DNA of 64,000 nt, from NCBI RefSeq assembly GCF_040659735.1, contig NZ_JBFANZ010000007.1, forward strand, positions 62,001-126,000, read 5' to 3'. The notes under the pieces were generated by a model. The model saw nothing but the letters and a program-made list of their open reading frames with translations. It did no database searches and had not been told where the DNA came from. The translations under genes were made by a program, and so were the position numbers. Numbering within the stretch: position 1 is the stretch's first letter; every line of letters starts with the position of its first letter. Shown here in pieces: positions 1 through 8,859 of the stretch. The stretch is from Micromonospora_I sp040659735. Its GTDB lineage: Bacteria; Actinomycetota; Actinomycetes; Mycobacteriales; Micromonosporaceae.

Positions 1-1
1 T

Positions 2-1426
2 GACCCCCACGCCCGCGCCGACGCGCTCGTCCAGCGGGTCTCCGCGTTGATCAACCTCGGCCGCACCGCCGAATACACGATCGCCGTCGACGAGGCGTTC
101 GACGCCATCCGCGAGCTGCCCGAACCCTATCTGCACGGTCACCTCCACGCCCTCGCCGCGCTCGCCGCGCACCACCAGGGCGCGCTGGAGCGTTGCGTCA
201 CCCACCTCGTGCACAGCGCACGCGCGCTCGGTGCGCTGGAGGACGCCGACTGGGATGCCGCGGTGGCCTGGCACGACCTCGCCATGGCCTACTCCTACCT
301 CGGCTTCCACGGCTACGCGCTGAGCGCGATCGAGCGGGCCCGGCAGGTCGGCGACGGCGCCGGGCTGAGCGCCGAAGCGCTGGCCGCACCGGGCATCCGG
401 CTGCGCAACGCGGTCACGCTCGACCACAACGGCGACGCCGACGGCTGTCTGCGGGTGCTCCGCGACATCACCGCGGACCTGGCCCGACTGCTCCGCGAGG
501 ACGCCATCGACCGGCTGCGGCCGAGCAGCCGCAGCGCGTACGGGTATGCGGCGGCCCGGCGCGCGGCGCTCGGTGACGTCCCCGACGACGGCCTGGACAG
601 CGCCGGGCTGTTGACCAACGGGGGTGACGGGGCGCGCGCCCGCGACCTGCGGACGCTCGGCGAGATCTGCCTCGCCATCGGCGCGGGGCGGCCGATCGAG
701 GCCCTCACCCGGCTCGACACGGTGACCGTGTCGTTCGAGACGCTCGGCGCCGCCGAGGCGGCGCGGCTGCGCAGCCTGGCGCTGGCCGCGGCGGGCGACC
801 ACGCGGCCGCGCACCGCGCCGACCGGAAGGCGTTCCGGCTCGCCACCCAGCGCAACGACCGGCTCCGCGACGTCTACGTCGAGGGCATCGCGGCGCGGCT
901 GGACCACGAGGACCTGCGCCGGGCGGTCTCCCGCTACGCCGGCGAGGCGCTCACCGATCCACTGACCGGGCTGGCGAACCGGCGGCAGTTGGAACGGTAC
1001 GTGACCGCCATGCTGTCGCGGGGCGAGGGCGCCGTGGTCGGGGTCTGCGACCTGGACGGGTTCAAGGCGGTCAACACCATGCACGGGCACCTCTCGGGCG
1101 ACCTGGTGCTGCAGCGGATCGCCGGGGTGGTCAACCGGGTGATGCGCCGGGGCGACTTCGTGGCGCGGTACGGCGGCGACGAGTTCGTGGTGGTGCTCCG
1201 GGGCGCCGGGATGCGGGAGGCCGACGAGGTGGCGCGTCGGATCGGCGCCGCGGTCGCCGCGGAGGACTGGGAGTCGCTGGTGCCCGGCACGCCGGTCGGG
1301 GTGAGCGTGGGCTTCGCCGAGCTCAGTGGAGCGGGGAGCAACCTGCGGGACGCGCTCGGCGCGGCGTTCGAGATCGCCGACCGGGAGATGCTGCGCGCCA
1401 AGTCCCGCCCCCGGTTGTCCCCCTGA
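2..1426 (+). CDS. GGDEF-domain protein with helical-repeat N-terminus (5'-truncated by window)
   Basis: Predicted diguanylate cyclase making c-di-GMP from two GTP. The frame is open to the first base, so the true start lies upstream; the TTG at 47 is only the first possible internal start. The first ~300 visible residues are Ala/Leu/Arg-rich helical pairs resembling TPR repeats, probably a protein-interaction or sensing region. The C-terminal ~160 residues are a GGDEF domain with intact signature GGDEF in RYGGDEFVVVL, a DLDGFK metal-binding strand, and RRGD placed five residues before GGDEF, which fits the inhibitory RxxD I-site. It should therefore be active and product-inhibited. No transmembrane segment is visible. 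It converges on prfA with only 13 bp between the stops. Confidence 0.85.
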   Translation, partial: DPHARADALVQRVSALINLGRTAEYTIAVDEAFDAIRELPEPYLHGHLHALAALAAHHQGALERCVTHLVHSARALGALEDADWDAAVAWHDLAMAYSYLGFHGYALSAIERARQVGDGAGLSAEALAAPGIRLRNAVTLDHNGDADGCLRVLRDITADLARLLREDAIDRLRPSSRSAYGYAAARRAALGDVPDDGLDSAGLLTNGGDGARARDLRTLGEICLAIGAGRPIEALTRLDTVTVSFETLGAAEAARLRSLALAAAGDHAAAHRADRKAFRLATQRNDRLRDVYVEGIAARLDHEDLRRAVSRYAGEALTDPLTGLANRRQLERYVTAMLSRGEGAVVGVCDLDGFKAVNTMHGHLSGDLVLQRIAGVVNRVMRRGDFVARYGGDEFVVVLRGAGMREADEVARRIGAAVAAEDWESLVPGTPVGVSVGFAELSGAGSNLRDALGAAFEIADREMLRAKSRPRLSP

Positions 1427-1443
1427 CCGCTGTCGCCGGTCAG
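1423..1443. terminator. small hairpin spanning both stop codons of convergent genes
   Basis: CTGACCG at 1423-1429 pairs perfectly with CGGTCAG at 1437-1443 around a 7-nt loop. The structure covers the stop of the GGDEF gene and the stop of prfA. No T-run follows on either strand, so a terminator role is inferred only from position. Confidence 0.35.
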
Positions 1444-2528
1444 TGGCGGGAGAGTTCGGTCCCGCCGGCCAGCCGGGCGGCACGGTCCGCCTCGGCCAAC
1501 GCGTCCAGCACACCGTCGAGCTCGCCGCCGAGGACCAGATCCAGGTTGTACGCGGTGAAGCCGATCCGGTGGTCGGTGATCCGGTTCTGCGGGAAGTTGT
1601 ACGTGCGGATCCGCTCCGAGCGGTCGACCGTGCGCACCTGCGCCTTGCGGGCGTCCGAGGCGGCCGCGTCCGCCTGCTCCTGGGCCGCGGCGAGCATCCG
1701 CGCCCGCAGGATCCGCATCGCCTGCTCGCGGTTCTGCAGCTGGCTCTTCTCGTTCTGGCAGGAGACGACGATGCCGGTCGGCAGGTGGGTGATCCGCACC
1801 GCCGAGTCGGTGGTGTTGACGGACTGGCCGCCCGGACCCGACGAACGGAACACGTCGATCCGCAGCTCGTTGGGGTCGATCGTGACGTCGACGTCCTCGG
1901 CTTCGGGGAGGACCAGGACGCCGGCCGCGCTGGTGTGGATGCGGCCCTGCGACTCGGTGACCGGCACGCGCTGCACCCGGTGCACGCCGCCCTCCCACTT
2001 CAACCGCGACCACACCCCGTTTCCGCCCTCGGGCACGCCCTTGGTCTTGACCGCCAGCGACACGTCCTTCACGCCGCCGAGGTCCGAGTCCTGCGCGTCG
2101 ATGATCTCGGTGACCCAGCCCTGCCGCTCGGCGTACCGCATGTACATCCGCAGCAGGTCGCCCGCGAAGAGCGCCGATTCCTCGCCGCCCTCGCCGGCCT
2201 TGATCTCGACGATCACGTCCTTGGCGTCGTGCGGGTCACGCGGGATGAGCAGCTCGGCGAGGCGCCCCTCCAACGCCGGCAGCGCGGCGGCCAGCGTCTC
2301 GGCCTCGTCGGCGAAGGCGGGGTCCTCGGCGGCCAGCTCGCGCGCCGCGGTCAGGTCGGCGCGCGCCTGCTCCAGCTCATCGGCGGCCTTGTGCAAGGGG
2401 ACCAACGCGGCGTAGCGGCGACCCACGCGCCGGGCGGTGGCCTGGTCGGCGTGGATGCCCGGGTCGGCGAGGCGCTTCTCCAACTCCGCGTACTCGTCGA
2501 GGAGCGCGGCGAGGCGTTCGTTGCTCAT
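1440..2528 (-). CDS. prfA: peptide chain release factor 1
   Basis: Release factor RF1, 362 residues, the usual family length; it ends translation at UAA and UAG on the ribosome. The peptidyl-hydrolysis motif GGQ sits in SSGPGGQSVNTTDSA near residue 230. The codon-reading tripeptide is PVT in RVPVTESQGR, the RF1 form; RF2 has SPF. The start is the ATG at 2528 (MSNERLAALL), which matches RF1 N-termini; the frame stays open upstream but that part is low-complexity and overlaps rpmE. It lies downstream of rpmE in the same direction, separated by a hairpin. In many actinobacteria prmC, the methylase that modifies this GGQ, follows prfA; here a convergent GGDEF gene follows instead. Confidence 0.96.
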   Translation of the reverse strand: MSNERLAALLDEYAELEKRLADPGIHADQATARRVGRRYAALVPLHKAADELEQARADLTAARELAAEDPAFADEAETLAAALPALEGRLAELLIPRDPHDAKDVIVEIKAGEGGEESALFAGDLLRMYMRYAERQGWVTEIIDAQDSDLGGVKDVSLAVKTKGVPEGGNGVWSRLKWEGGVHRVQRVPVTESQGRIHTSAAGVLVLPEAEDVDVTIDPNELRIDVFRSSGPGGQSVNTTDSAVRITHLPTGIVVSCQNEKSQLQNREQAMRILRARMLAAAQEQADAAASDARKAQVRTVDRSERIRTYNFPQNRITDHRIGFTAYNLDLVLGGELDGVLDALAEADRAARLAGGTELSRH

Positions 2529-2587
2529 GCTCGTACTCCGTTCGTGGACGCGGGGTCGGATGTCGCGCGGGCCCGCAACATGCGGAC

Positions 2588-2630
2588 GGCGCCCGCCCTC
2601 CCGGCGAAAATGCCGGAACGGGCGGGCGCC
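2588..2630 (-). terminator. two-tier hairpin between rpmE and prfA
   Basis: GGCGCCCGCCC at 2588-2598 pairs perfectly over 11 bp with GGGCGGGCGCC at 2620-2630. The loop contains a second stem, CCGGC (2601-2605) with GCCGG (2612-2616). It begins 11 bp past the rpmE stop. No T-run follows on the minus strand, so it may attenuate or stabilise rather than fully terminate before prfA. Confidence 0.6.
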
Positions 2631-2640
2631 GCCGGAGTCG

Positions 2641-2868
2641 CTACTTGGCCTTCTTGGCCGCCTGAACCTTGGCGTACTTCTGCTGGAACTTGGCGACACG
2701 GCCGGCGGTGTCGAGGACGCGCTGCTTACCGGTGTAGAACGGGTGGCAGTCGCTGCAGGTCTCGACGTGGATCTCGCCGCTCTTGGCGGTGCTGCGCGTG
2801 GTGAACTTCGCCCCACAGGAGCAGGTGACCTCGGTGGTCACGTATTCGGGGTGGATGTTCGGCTTCAT
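2641..2868 (-). CDS. rpmE: 50S ribosomal protein L31, zinc-binding form
   Basis: Ribosomal protein L31 of the large subunit, 75 residues. Cys16, Cys18, Cys38 and Cys41 form the CxC and CxxC pairs of the zinc-containing type, with the conserved CHPFYTGKQ segment after the second pair. The C-terminus is Lys-rich as is normal. Zinc-type L31 genes often have zinc-free paralogues under Zur control elsewhere; none is visible here. The start ATG at 2868 gives the canonical MKPNIHPEY beginning, with AGGA a few bases upstream on the minus strand. It sits upstream of prfA, and its normal neighbour rho lies about 7.7 kb away because of an inserted block. Confidence 0.97.
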   Translation of the reverse strand: MKPNIHPEYVTTEVTCSCGAKFTTRSTAKSGEIHVETCSDCHPFYTGKQRVLDTAGRVAKFQQKYAKVQAAKKAK

Positions 2869-3075
2869 GTCGCCTCGGTCCTTTCGTTGGTGGTCGCCGG
2901 GTCGCCGTCTTGGTTCGTCACAAATCGGGATGAACTCGAGCGTGAACCGGAACCGTGGCCGATGGACCAGTGTGCCATGCAGGTGGCGTGGCCCCGAAAT
3001 CGGGCTGCGCTGACCGGTCCGTGATGGATAACGTGACGGCCCCCTTGATCATTCCCGCTCGTGGAGGCCGCCACC

Positions 3076-4197
3076 GTGACCACCGCCGCCCTCACTCCGG
3101 TGACGCCCGTCTCCGACGTCGTGGACCCCGTCGCGCTCGCGGCCGCCGTCGCCGCCGGGCACGTACGGGTGCAGCGTCACCCCGACCGTGCGCTCTCGAT
3201 CTACAACTACACGGAGGCGTGCGTCTACGCGGGCGCCTGGACCCCCGTGACGCTGACCTGCCGGGGCCTGATCGTCGACGACGCCACCGGAGCCGTGCTC
3301 GCCCGTCCCTTTCCCAAGTTCTTCAACCATGATCAGATTGGCGCACCAGCCCTCCGACTCGACGCGAAGGTCACGGTGACCGACAAAGCGGACGGCTCAC
3401 TCGGGATCGTCTACCCCGACGGCGACGGCTTCGCGGTCGCCACCCGGGGCTCGTTCGCCTCGACCCAGGCCCGGCACGCCACCCAGCTGCTGCGCACCCG
3501 GTACGCCGGATTCGCCCCACCGCCCGGGCTGACCGTCCTGGTCGAGGTGATCTTCCCCGCCAACCGGATCGTCCTGGACTACGGCGACCTCGACGACCTC
3601 GTCCTGCTCGGCGCGGTCGACATCGCCACCGGCCGCACGCACGGCCCGGACGCCGTACCCGACTGGCCCGGCCCGGCGGTCGAACGGTTCCGCTACGCCA
3701 CCCTGGCCGACGCGCTCGCCGCGCCCGCCCGCGGCAACCGCGAAGGGCTGGTCGTGCACTTTCCGGACACCGACGAGCGGGTGAAAATCAAATACGCCGA
3801 GTACGTGCGGCTGCACCGCCTCGTCACCGGCCTCAACGCCCGCGTCGTGTGGGAGCTGATGGTGGCCGGCGCGCACGGCGACCCCGGTGTCGGCGACCCC
3901 GGTGGTCTTGCCGCCTTCATCGAGCCACTCCCGGACGAGTTTCACCCCTGGGTTCACGGCGTCGTGGCCGAGCTGACCGAGACGGTAGAGGCCCGCACCG
4001 CGACGATCGAGTCCGCGTACCGTGAGATCGTGGCGGCCCTGCCCGACGGTTGGACCCGGCGCGACTTCGCCCAACACGCCGTCGCCCATCCCGACCGGGG
4101 GTGCCTCTTCCTGCGGCTCGACGGCAAGGACTACCGCCCCCTGCTCTGGCAGCAGGTCCGCCCCGCGGCGGACCGCACGCCGCACCTCGTGGAGTAA
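3076..4197 (+). CDS. T4 RnlA-type (Rnl1 family) RNA ligase
   Basis: ATP-dependent RNA ligase that would join a 5'-phosphate and a 3'-hydroxyl RNA end through a covalent lysyl-AMP. The nucleotidyl motif is KADGSLG with the predicted catalytic Lys104; RGS follows as the next conserved element, EGLVVHF near residue 225 fits motif IV and VKIKYAEY fits motif V. The 373-residue length is almost that of T4 Rnl1 (374). The GTG at 3076 is chosen because GGAGG lies eight bases before it; an upstream in-frame GTG at 3061 lacks a ribosome site. The downstream kinase/phosphatase begins three bases after the stop, so the two are translationally coupled as an RNA-repair pair. It is divergent from rpmE. RNA rather than DNA as substrate is inferred from family. 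Confidence 0.85.
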   Translation: MTTAALTPVTPVSDVVDPVALAAAVAAGHVRVQRHPDRALSIYNYTEACVYAGAWTPVTLTCRGLIVDDATGAVLARPFPKFFNHDQIGAPALRLDAKVTVTDKADGSLGIVYPDGDGFAVATRGSFASTQARHATQLLRTRYAGFAPPPGLTVLVEVIFPANRIVLDYGDLDDLVLLGAVDIATGRTHGPDAVPDWPGPAVERFRYATLADALAAPARGNREGLVVHFPDTDERVKIKYAEYVRLHRLVTGLNARVVWELMVAGAHGDPGVGDPGGLAAFIEPLPDEFHPWVHGVVAELTETVEARTATIESAYREIVAALPDGWTRRDFAQHAVAHPDRGCLFLRLDGKDYRPLLWQQVRPAADRTPHLVE

Positions 4198-4200
4198 CCG

Positions 4201-5097
4201 ATGACCCGTCTGATCCTCACCCGGGGGCTGCCCGCCTCCGGCAAGACCACGTTCGCCCGCAAGCTGCAGCCCTCCGTCGTCCGGGTCAACCGCGACGACC
4301 TACGCCGGATGCTGCACGGCACCCGACTGTTCACGCAGTGGGCGGAGGGGCAGGTGACGGCGGCGCAGCGGGCCCAGGTCGAAGCGCTGCTGCGGGCGAA
4401 GGCCGACGTGTGCGTCGACGACACCAACCTGCGGTCCCGCACGGTGAAGGAGTGGGCGGAGCTCGCCGCCCGCTTCGGCGCCACCGTCGAGGTGCACGAC
4501 TTCACCGACATCCCCCTCGACGAGTGCATCCGGCGCGACGCCGAGCGCGCCGAGCAGGACCGGGTGGGCGAGGACGCGATCCGCCGGATGCACCAGCGTT
4601 ACCTCGCCGGCAAGAAGCTGCCGCTGCCGGTGCCGACGGTGGAGACGGGCGGTCCGGCGACCGTCTACGCGCCCCCGGCGGAGGCGCCGGAGGTCGTCCT
4701 CGTCGACATCGACGGCACGGTCGCGCTGATGCGTAACCGCAGCCCCTACGACATGACGCGGGTCGGCGAGGACGCGCCCAACCGCGCGGTGATCGCGGCC
4801 GTCCGGGCGATGCACGGCGCGGGCTACGGCGTGGTGTTCTGCAGCGGCCGCGACGACACGGCCCGGGCGACCACGCAGAGGTGGCTCGACGAGCACGTCG
4901 GCGTGCCGTACCTGGAACTGCACATGCGGGCCGCCGGCGACTCCCGCAAGGACTCGATCGTGAAGAAGGAGATCTTCGAGCGCGAGGTGCGCGACCGGTA
5001 CCACGTGATCGGTGTGTTTGACGACCGGATGCAGGTGGTGCGGATGTGGCGGGAGTTGGGGCTGACCGTGTTCCAGGTCGCCGAGGGCGACTTCTGA
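4201..5097 (+). CDS. bifunctional polynucleotide 5'-kinase / 3'-phosphatase (T4 Pnkp-like)
   Basis: End-healing enzyme of RNA repair: the N-terminal P-loop kinase phosphorylates 5'-OH ends and the C-terminal HAD domain removes 3' or 2',3'-cyclic phosphates. The P-loop GLPASGKT is at residues 9-16; the HAD nucleophile motif is DIDGT at 169-173; a later CSGRDD and the acidic FDDR near the end complete the HAD core. Length is 298 residues against 301 for T4 Pnkp, and domain order is the same. The ATG lies three bases after the ligase stop, with GGAG overlapping the end of that gene. A strong palindromic terminator follows at 5165. Mobile origin is possible, but base composition does not stand out. 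Confidence 0.85.
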   Translation: MTRLILTRGLPASGKTTFARKLQPSVVRVNRDDLRRMLHGTRLFTQWAEGQVTAAQRAQVEALLRAKADVCVDDTNLRSRTVKEWAELAARFGATVEVHDFTDIPLDECIRRDAERAEQDRVGEDAIRRMHQRYLAGKKLPLPVPTVETGGPATVYAPPAEAPEVVLVDIDGTVALMRNRSPYDMTRVGEDAPNRAVIAAVRAMHGAGYGVVFCSGRDDTARATTQRWLDEHVGVPYLELHMRAAGDSRKDSIVKKEIFEREVRDRYHVIGVFDDRMQVVRMWRELGLTVFQVAEGDF

Positions 5098-5164
5098 CCC
5101 CGCTGCCCCGTGCCAGGCGCGTGCCGGCGGGCGGCGCGGGGCGCCGGCGTTTACCTGGCGCCCA

Positions 5165-5201
5165 CCTTTGCTCTGCTTCCTCCACGGAAGCAGAGCAAAG
5201 G
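5165..5201. terminator. 16-bp perfect-stem bidirectional terminator
   Basis: CCTTTGCTCTGCTTCC (5165-5180) pairs perfectly with GGAAGCAGAGCAAAGG (5186-5201) around the 5-nt loop TCCAC. It sits between the convergent kinase/phosphatase and glycosidase genes. The stem is far longer than needed and may belong to a dispersed hairpin family. Confidence 0.8.
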
Positions 5202-5211
5202 GGGCACCACA

Positions 5212-8200
5212 TCACCCCGCTCGGCGCGCCGGGCGGGGTGGCGCGGCGGCCGGCGGTGCGGCAGCCGGCGGTGCGAGCGCGACGGTTGCCTCGGCCCGGA
5301 CGCCGTTGACCGTCACCGCCAACACGACCGAACCGGTGGACCGCAGCGCGGTGAACCCACCGGTCTCCGGGTCGAACCACCCGACGTGCCACGGCCTCAG
5401 CCCGGCCGCGGGACCGATGTGGACGCTGGGCGAGGCGCTCCAGTCGGCGGTGACCGGTGCGGCGACGGGGACCTGACCGCCGCCGGGCTGGGTCAACGTG
5501 GCGGTCACCGGCACGCGCGATCCGCGCGGGGCACAGGGGGGTGCCGCCACGGTCAGCACGTCCACATGGGCCCGCGTCTGCGCGTGGATCCACTCCGGAG
5601 CGCTCCGCGCCGCGATCGCGCGCTTGACGGGATCGACACCGAACAGGGTCCACCCGGTGAAGCCGCCGAGCTGCGGCGCCGTCGACGGGCTCTTGCCGGA
5701 GTTGCCGTTCACGACATAGGGCACCCCGTCGACCCGCGCGGCGTGGAAGGCGCCGACGTGCCCACCGACGAAGATGGCGCCCTTCCCGGTGTCGTGCTGG
5801 AACTCCGTCAGCCACTGCTCCAGCAGCGCCGCTTCCTTCCGGTCACCGAGCTGGCTCGCCTTCGCCGGCGTGGGATCGCGGTGCGGATGGTGGTGCAGCA
5901 CGACCACCGAGCCGATCGCCGCGTCCCGCGCCGCCGAATCGAGTGCGGCGCGCAGCGTCCGGATCTGCTCGAAGCCGGCGCCGCGCAGCGTGCCGGTCGA
6001 GGAGTCGAGCGTGACGAAGCGGGTGCCCTGGTGGTCGAAGACCCGCGAGGTGGGCCCGAAGACGGCCGCGAAGTTGGCGATCGGCGCGCCCATGATCTCG
6101 TGGTTGCCGGGGACGTAGTAGTAGGGCAACGTCCCGCCGAGCTCCTCGTCGAGGATCCGTCTGGCCAGCGCGAAGTCCGCCGGGTAGGCGGTGTCCACGA
6201 GATCGCCGTTGATGACCAGGAAGTCGGGACGGGCGGCCCGGATCTCGCGGAGCGTGCGGCGGGCCCGCGCGACCAGTTCGCTCTCCGGGGCGGCCGCGAC
6301 GAACTGCGCGTCCGACATCACCGCGAACCGCCAGCCGGCGTCGTCGACGGTCCCGTCGCGCACCACCACCCGGTCCGTCCGGTGCTCCTCCGCCGGTTGC
6401 GGCACGCTCGGTGGCACCTTCGCCACCAGATCGTCGATCACGATCTCATTGCCGTATGCCGCCGCGCCGTTGGTCTCCGCCACGTAGAACCGCCGCACGC
6501 GCACCGGGTACTGCACCCCAGACGGCACCGCGAACTCCACGTGCTTCCAGCCCGTCCACGTCAGATAGGGGCCACGCAACACGTGCTGCTGGTCGAGCGC
6601 GTCGTGCAGGTGCAAGCTCGGCCACTCCCCCTTGCCGCTGCTGTGGATCCACATGCCGAACGCCTGCGGCTGGCCGGGCACCTCGATCCACGCCGGCGGA
6701 TCGGCGTACGCGGCGCGGGTGCCGGTCGACTGGCTGAAGTCGTACGCCAGCTTCAGACCGGCGCCGGTGTGGCCCGGCGCGGGCGCGACCGAGCCGGAGG
6801 CGCGGGCCTGGCTGAACCTCCAGTTCGCCGCGTCGTCGAAGGTGGCGACCGGCACGTCCCGCAGTCCGACGGTGACCGGTACGACCGTGGTGCGCCCGGC
6901 CACCCGCACGGTGATCAGGCCACCGCCCTCCCCCGTGCGCGCCTTCACCGACAGGAAGCCGTTGCCCGCGGGGGCGACCTCCAGCAACTCCTGGTCGTAG
7001 TCGAGCCGCAGGTCCGCCGTCTCGATCGGGGCGCTGTTGCCGTCCGCGTCGGCCCCGACCACGCCGACAAGCGCGCTCGCCCCGGCCCCGGTCAGCCCGA
7101 CCTTCTCCACGGTGGACTGGATCCGGGCCAGTGGCCCCAGCACGGTCAGCCGCAGGTCTCCGCGCGCGCCGCCGCGCGCCGCGGTCACCGTCGTCTCACC
7201 GGGCGCGAGCGCCCGGAAGACCCCGTCGCGACCGACCACGCCGTGTCGGGTCGGCGTCGCCCGCCAGGTCGGCGTCCCCGTCGCCGGGCCGTACGTCTCG
7301 TCATAGCCGGCCGCGGTCAGCCGCCGCGTCAGACCCGGAAAGACCCGGTCCGGGCGTCCGCCGCGCACCGGCGCGGTCCCCGGCGCGGCGGACGGGTCGG
7401 TGGCGGTCTCGACCCAGTACGCGGCGAGCCGTCCGCTCCCCTTCGGCGCGTAGATGGCCAGCCCGTTGGGGACGGGGCGCTCAGCGCCGTCCGACGGGCT
7501 GTTCTCCACCTGGACGGCCGCCGCTCCGGGTTCGCGCGCGAGCAGCGTGGACGAGCCACCGCCGTCGAGGTTGAGCGCGTTCGCCGCGCCGAGTTCGGCC
7601 ATCATCCGGCCCATCTCGGCCTGCGTCACGCCACGGCTGTCGGTCTGCCGGCCGTCCACGGTGAGCAGGAACATCCGGCGCCCGTCGGCGGAGAAGCCGA
7701 CGGAGGTACGGGGCGCCAGGGTGGGATCGGTGACGTTCTGCGGAACGCCGTCGCGTATCAGGACGTTCGCGCCGCCGATCGCGGCGCGCAGGGGATCGCC
7801 GGCAGACGACTTCGGCGCGTACGCGACGGTGACCGGGTCGCCGGGATTGAGCGCGGCGAGGCGGTCGGCGCCGGCCTCGCGGCCGAGCAGGATGGTGGTG
7901 CCGGCGGGAATCGGTCCGCTCCCGGCGCTGCCGGTGACCGTGGCGACGCGACCGTCGACGACCGCGACCTCCGACACCCGGCTCGCGCCGTCGACGGCAC
8001 GGCTGCGTGGGTACGAGCCCCAGAGAGCGGTGAAAACCCCGACACCACCGGCCTGCACCATGTTGTTGAACTGGGTCAACGCGAGCGGTCCGGTGGGGAT
8101 GGCGGCGTGGCCGTCGAAGTTCACCTCGATGATCCGGCCCAGGCCGTCCGCGCTGATCCCGGCGGCGTTGCGATGCCCGGCGACCGCCGACTGCACCAGC

Positions 8201-8688
8201 TCCCCACGTCGGATTCCCACGCCCTGCGCGGCGCCGGAGTTGTTGATGTCAAAGAAGTCGCCGTTGACGGCGGCGACGGCGCCGCCGCGGTCCACCGCCT
8301 TGCGCAACGGTTCCGCCTTGGCCACCTCGCCCGAGTTGACGTAGTCCACTTGCAGCGCACCGGAGAGGTCGGCGGTGAGCGCGTCGGCGCGCAGCCATCC
8401 GTTCGGATCGAAGCGGTCGAACGACGTCAGGGTGAGCCCCGGCGCGACGGGTCGGGTCCGCTTCTCGGTCTCGATGCCGGCGGCGGGCTCAACCGGGGCG
8501 GCGGCGCTCCGTGCGGCCGGTACGCGGACCGGGGCACCGGCCGCGGCGGCGTGCGGGCCGGCGGCCACGGCCTGCGTGGGCGTGGCGTAAGCGGGCACGG
8601 CGTGCGCCGGCGTGGGGGCGGTCAGCGCCAGTGGCGTCAGGAGGAGGGCGACGGCGAACCGGGCAGGGCGGGTGCGACGCGTACGCAT
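5212..8688 (-). CDS. secreted phosphodiester glycosidase (NAGPA-like) fused to calcineurin-type phosphoesterase
   Basis: Large exported two-enzyme protein, 1158 residues. Residues 1-29 are a signal peptide (Arg-rich start, hydrophobic core, cleavage after AHA). The N-terminal half carries the phosphodiester glycosidase signature NLDGGGSST near residue 371, as in uncovering enzyme (N-acetylglucosamine-1-phosphodiester alpha-N-acetylglucosaminidase) relatives. The C-terminal half is a metallophosphatase: FAVMSDAQF near 789, NGDLVD, PGNHE near 862, HHHPH near 934 and GGHVGAFH near 974, all metal ligands in place. Ig-like or carbohydrate-binding segments lie between and after. It could strip a sugar from a phosphodiester in wall polymer or exopolysaccharide and then act on the phosphate; this order is inferred. 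It is monocistronic, facing a strong terminator. Confidence 0.85.
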   Translation of the reverse strand: MRTRRTRPARFAVALLLTPLALTAPTPAHAVPAYATPTQAVAAGPHAAAAGAPVRVPAARSAAAPVEPAAGIETEKRTRPVAPGLTLTSFDRFDPNGWLRADALTADLSGALQVDYVNSGEVAKAEPLRKAVDRGGAVAAVNGDFFDINNSGAAQGVGIRRGELVQSAVAGHRNAAGISADGLGRIIEVNFDGHAAIPTGPLALTQFNNMVQAGGVGVFTALWGSYPRSRAVDGASRVSEVAVVDGRVATVTGSAGSGPIPAGTTILLGREAGADRLAALNPGDPVTVAYAPKSSAGDPLRAAIGGANVLIRDGVPQNVTDPTLAPRTSVGFSADGRRMFLLTVDGRQTDSRGVTQAEMGRMMAELGAANALNLDGGGSSTLLAREPGAAAVQVENSPSDGAERPVPNGLAIYAPKGSGRLAAYWVETATDPSAAPGTAPVRGGRPDRVFPGLTRRLTAAGYDETYGPATGTPTWRATPTRHGVVGRDGVFRALAPGETTVTAARGGARGDLRLTVLGPLARIQSTVEKVGLTGAGASALVGVVGADADGNSAPIETADLRLDYDQELLEVAPAGNGFLSVKARTGEGGGLITVRVAGRTTVVPVTVGLRDVPVATFDDAANWRFSQARASGSVAPAPGHTGAGLKLAYDFSQSTGTRAAYADPPAWIEVPGQPQAFGMWIHSSGKGEWPSLHLHDALDQQHVLRGPYLTWTGWKHVEFAVPSGVQYPVRVRRFYVAETNGAAAYGNEIVIDDLVAKVPPSVPQPAEEHRTDRVVVRDGTVDDAGWRFAVMSDAQFVAAAPESELVARARRTLREIRAARPDFLVINGDLVDTAYPADFALARRILDEELGGTLPYYYVPGNHEIMGAPIANFAAVFGPTSRVFDHQGTRFVTLDSSTGTLRGAGFEQIRTLRAALDSAARDAAIGSVVVLHHHPHRDPTPAKASQLGDRKEAALLEQWLTEFQHDTGKGAIFVGGHVGAFHAARVDGVPYVVNGNSGKSPSTAPQLGGFTGWTLFGVDPVKRAIAARSAPEWIHAQTRAHVDVLTVAAPPCAPRGSRVPVTATLTQPGGGQVPVAAPVTADWSASPSVHIGPAAGLRPWHVGWFDPETGGFTALRSTGSVVLAVTVNGVRAEATVALAPPAAAPPAAAPPRPARRAG

Positions 8689-8740
8689 GCCCGGTAGTCA
8701 ACCCGAGCGCGCATACAAGTTTCAATAGCCGGGTGATGAT

Positions 8741-8757
8741 GTGAAGGATAACTTCAC
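8741..8757. promoter_or_regulatory. possible operator palindrome upstream of the secreted glycosidase
   Basis: GTGAAG and CTTCAC form perfect arms around a 5-nt spacer, about 53 bp upstream of the glycosidase start in an AT-richer stretch. The cognate regulator is unknown. A Pho box was considered because of the enzyme type, but the fit to GTTCACC repeats is poor. Confidence 0.3.
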
Positions 8758-8859
8758 GCATCAGCCGCCCGTTTCCGTCGCCATCCTCCGCACGTGAGCC
8801 ATCCCGCCCACCGCACCCGGCAGGCGGCGTCCGACGGGAAACCGCGTCATCGCGTCGAT

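Noticed and set aside
3061..3075. Upstream GTG as RNA ligase start
   Set aside because: It has no ribosome site and overlaps the GGAGG that serves the GTG at 3076.
5110..8697. Very long open frame opposite the secreted glycosidase
   Set aside because: Arises from GC-rich third positions; its product is Arg/Gly/His-rich with no family resemblance, while the minus frame has clear domains.
8741..8790. Pho box for the secreted phosphoesterase
   Set aside because: Repeats fit GTTCACC too weakly; kept only as an unassigned palindrome.
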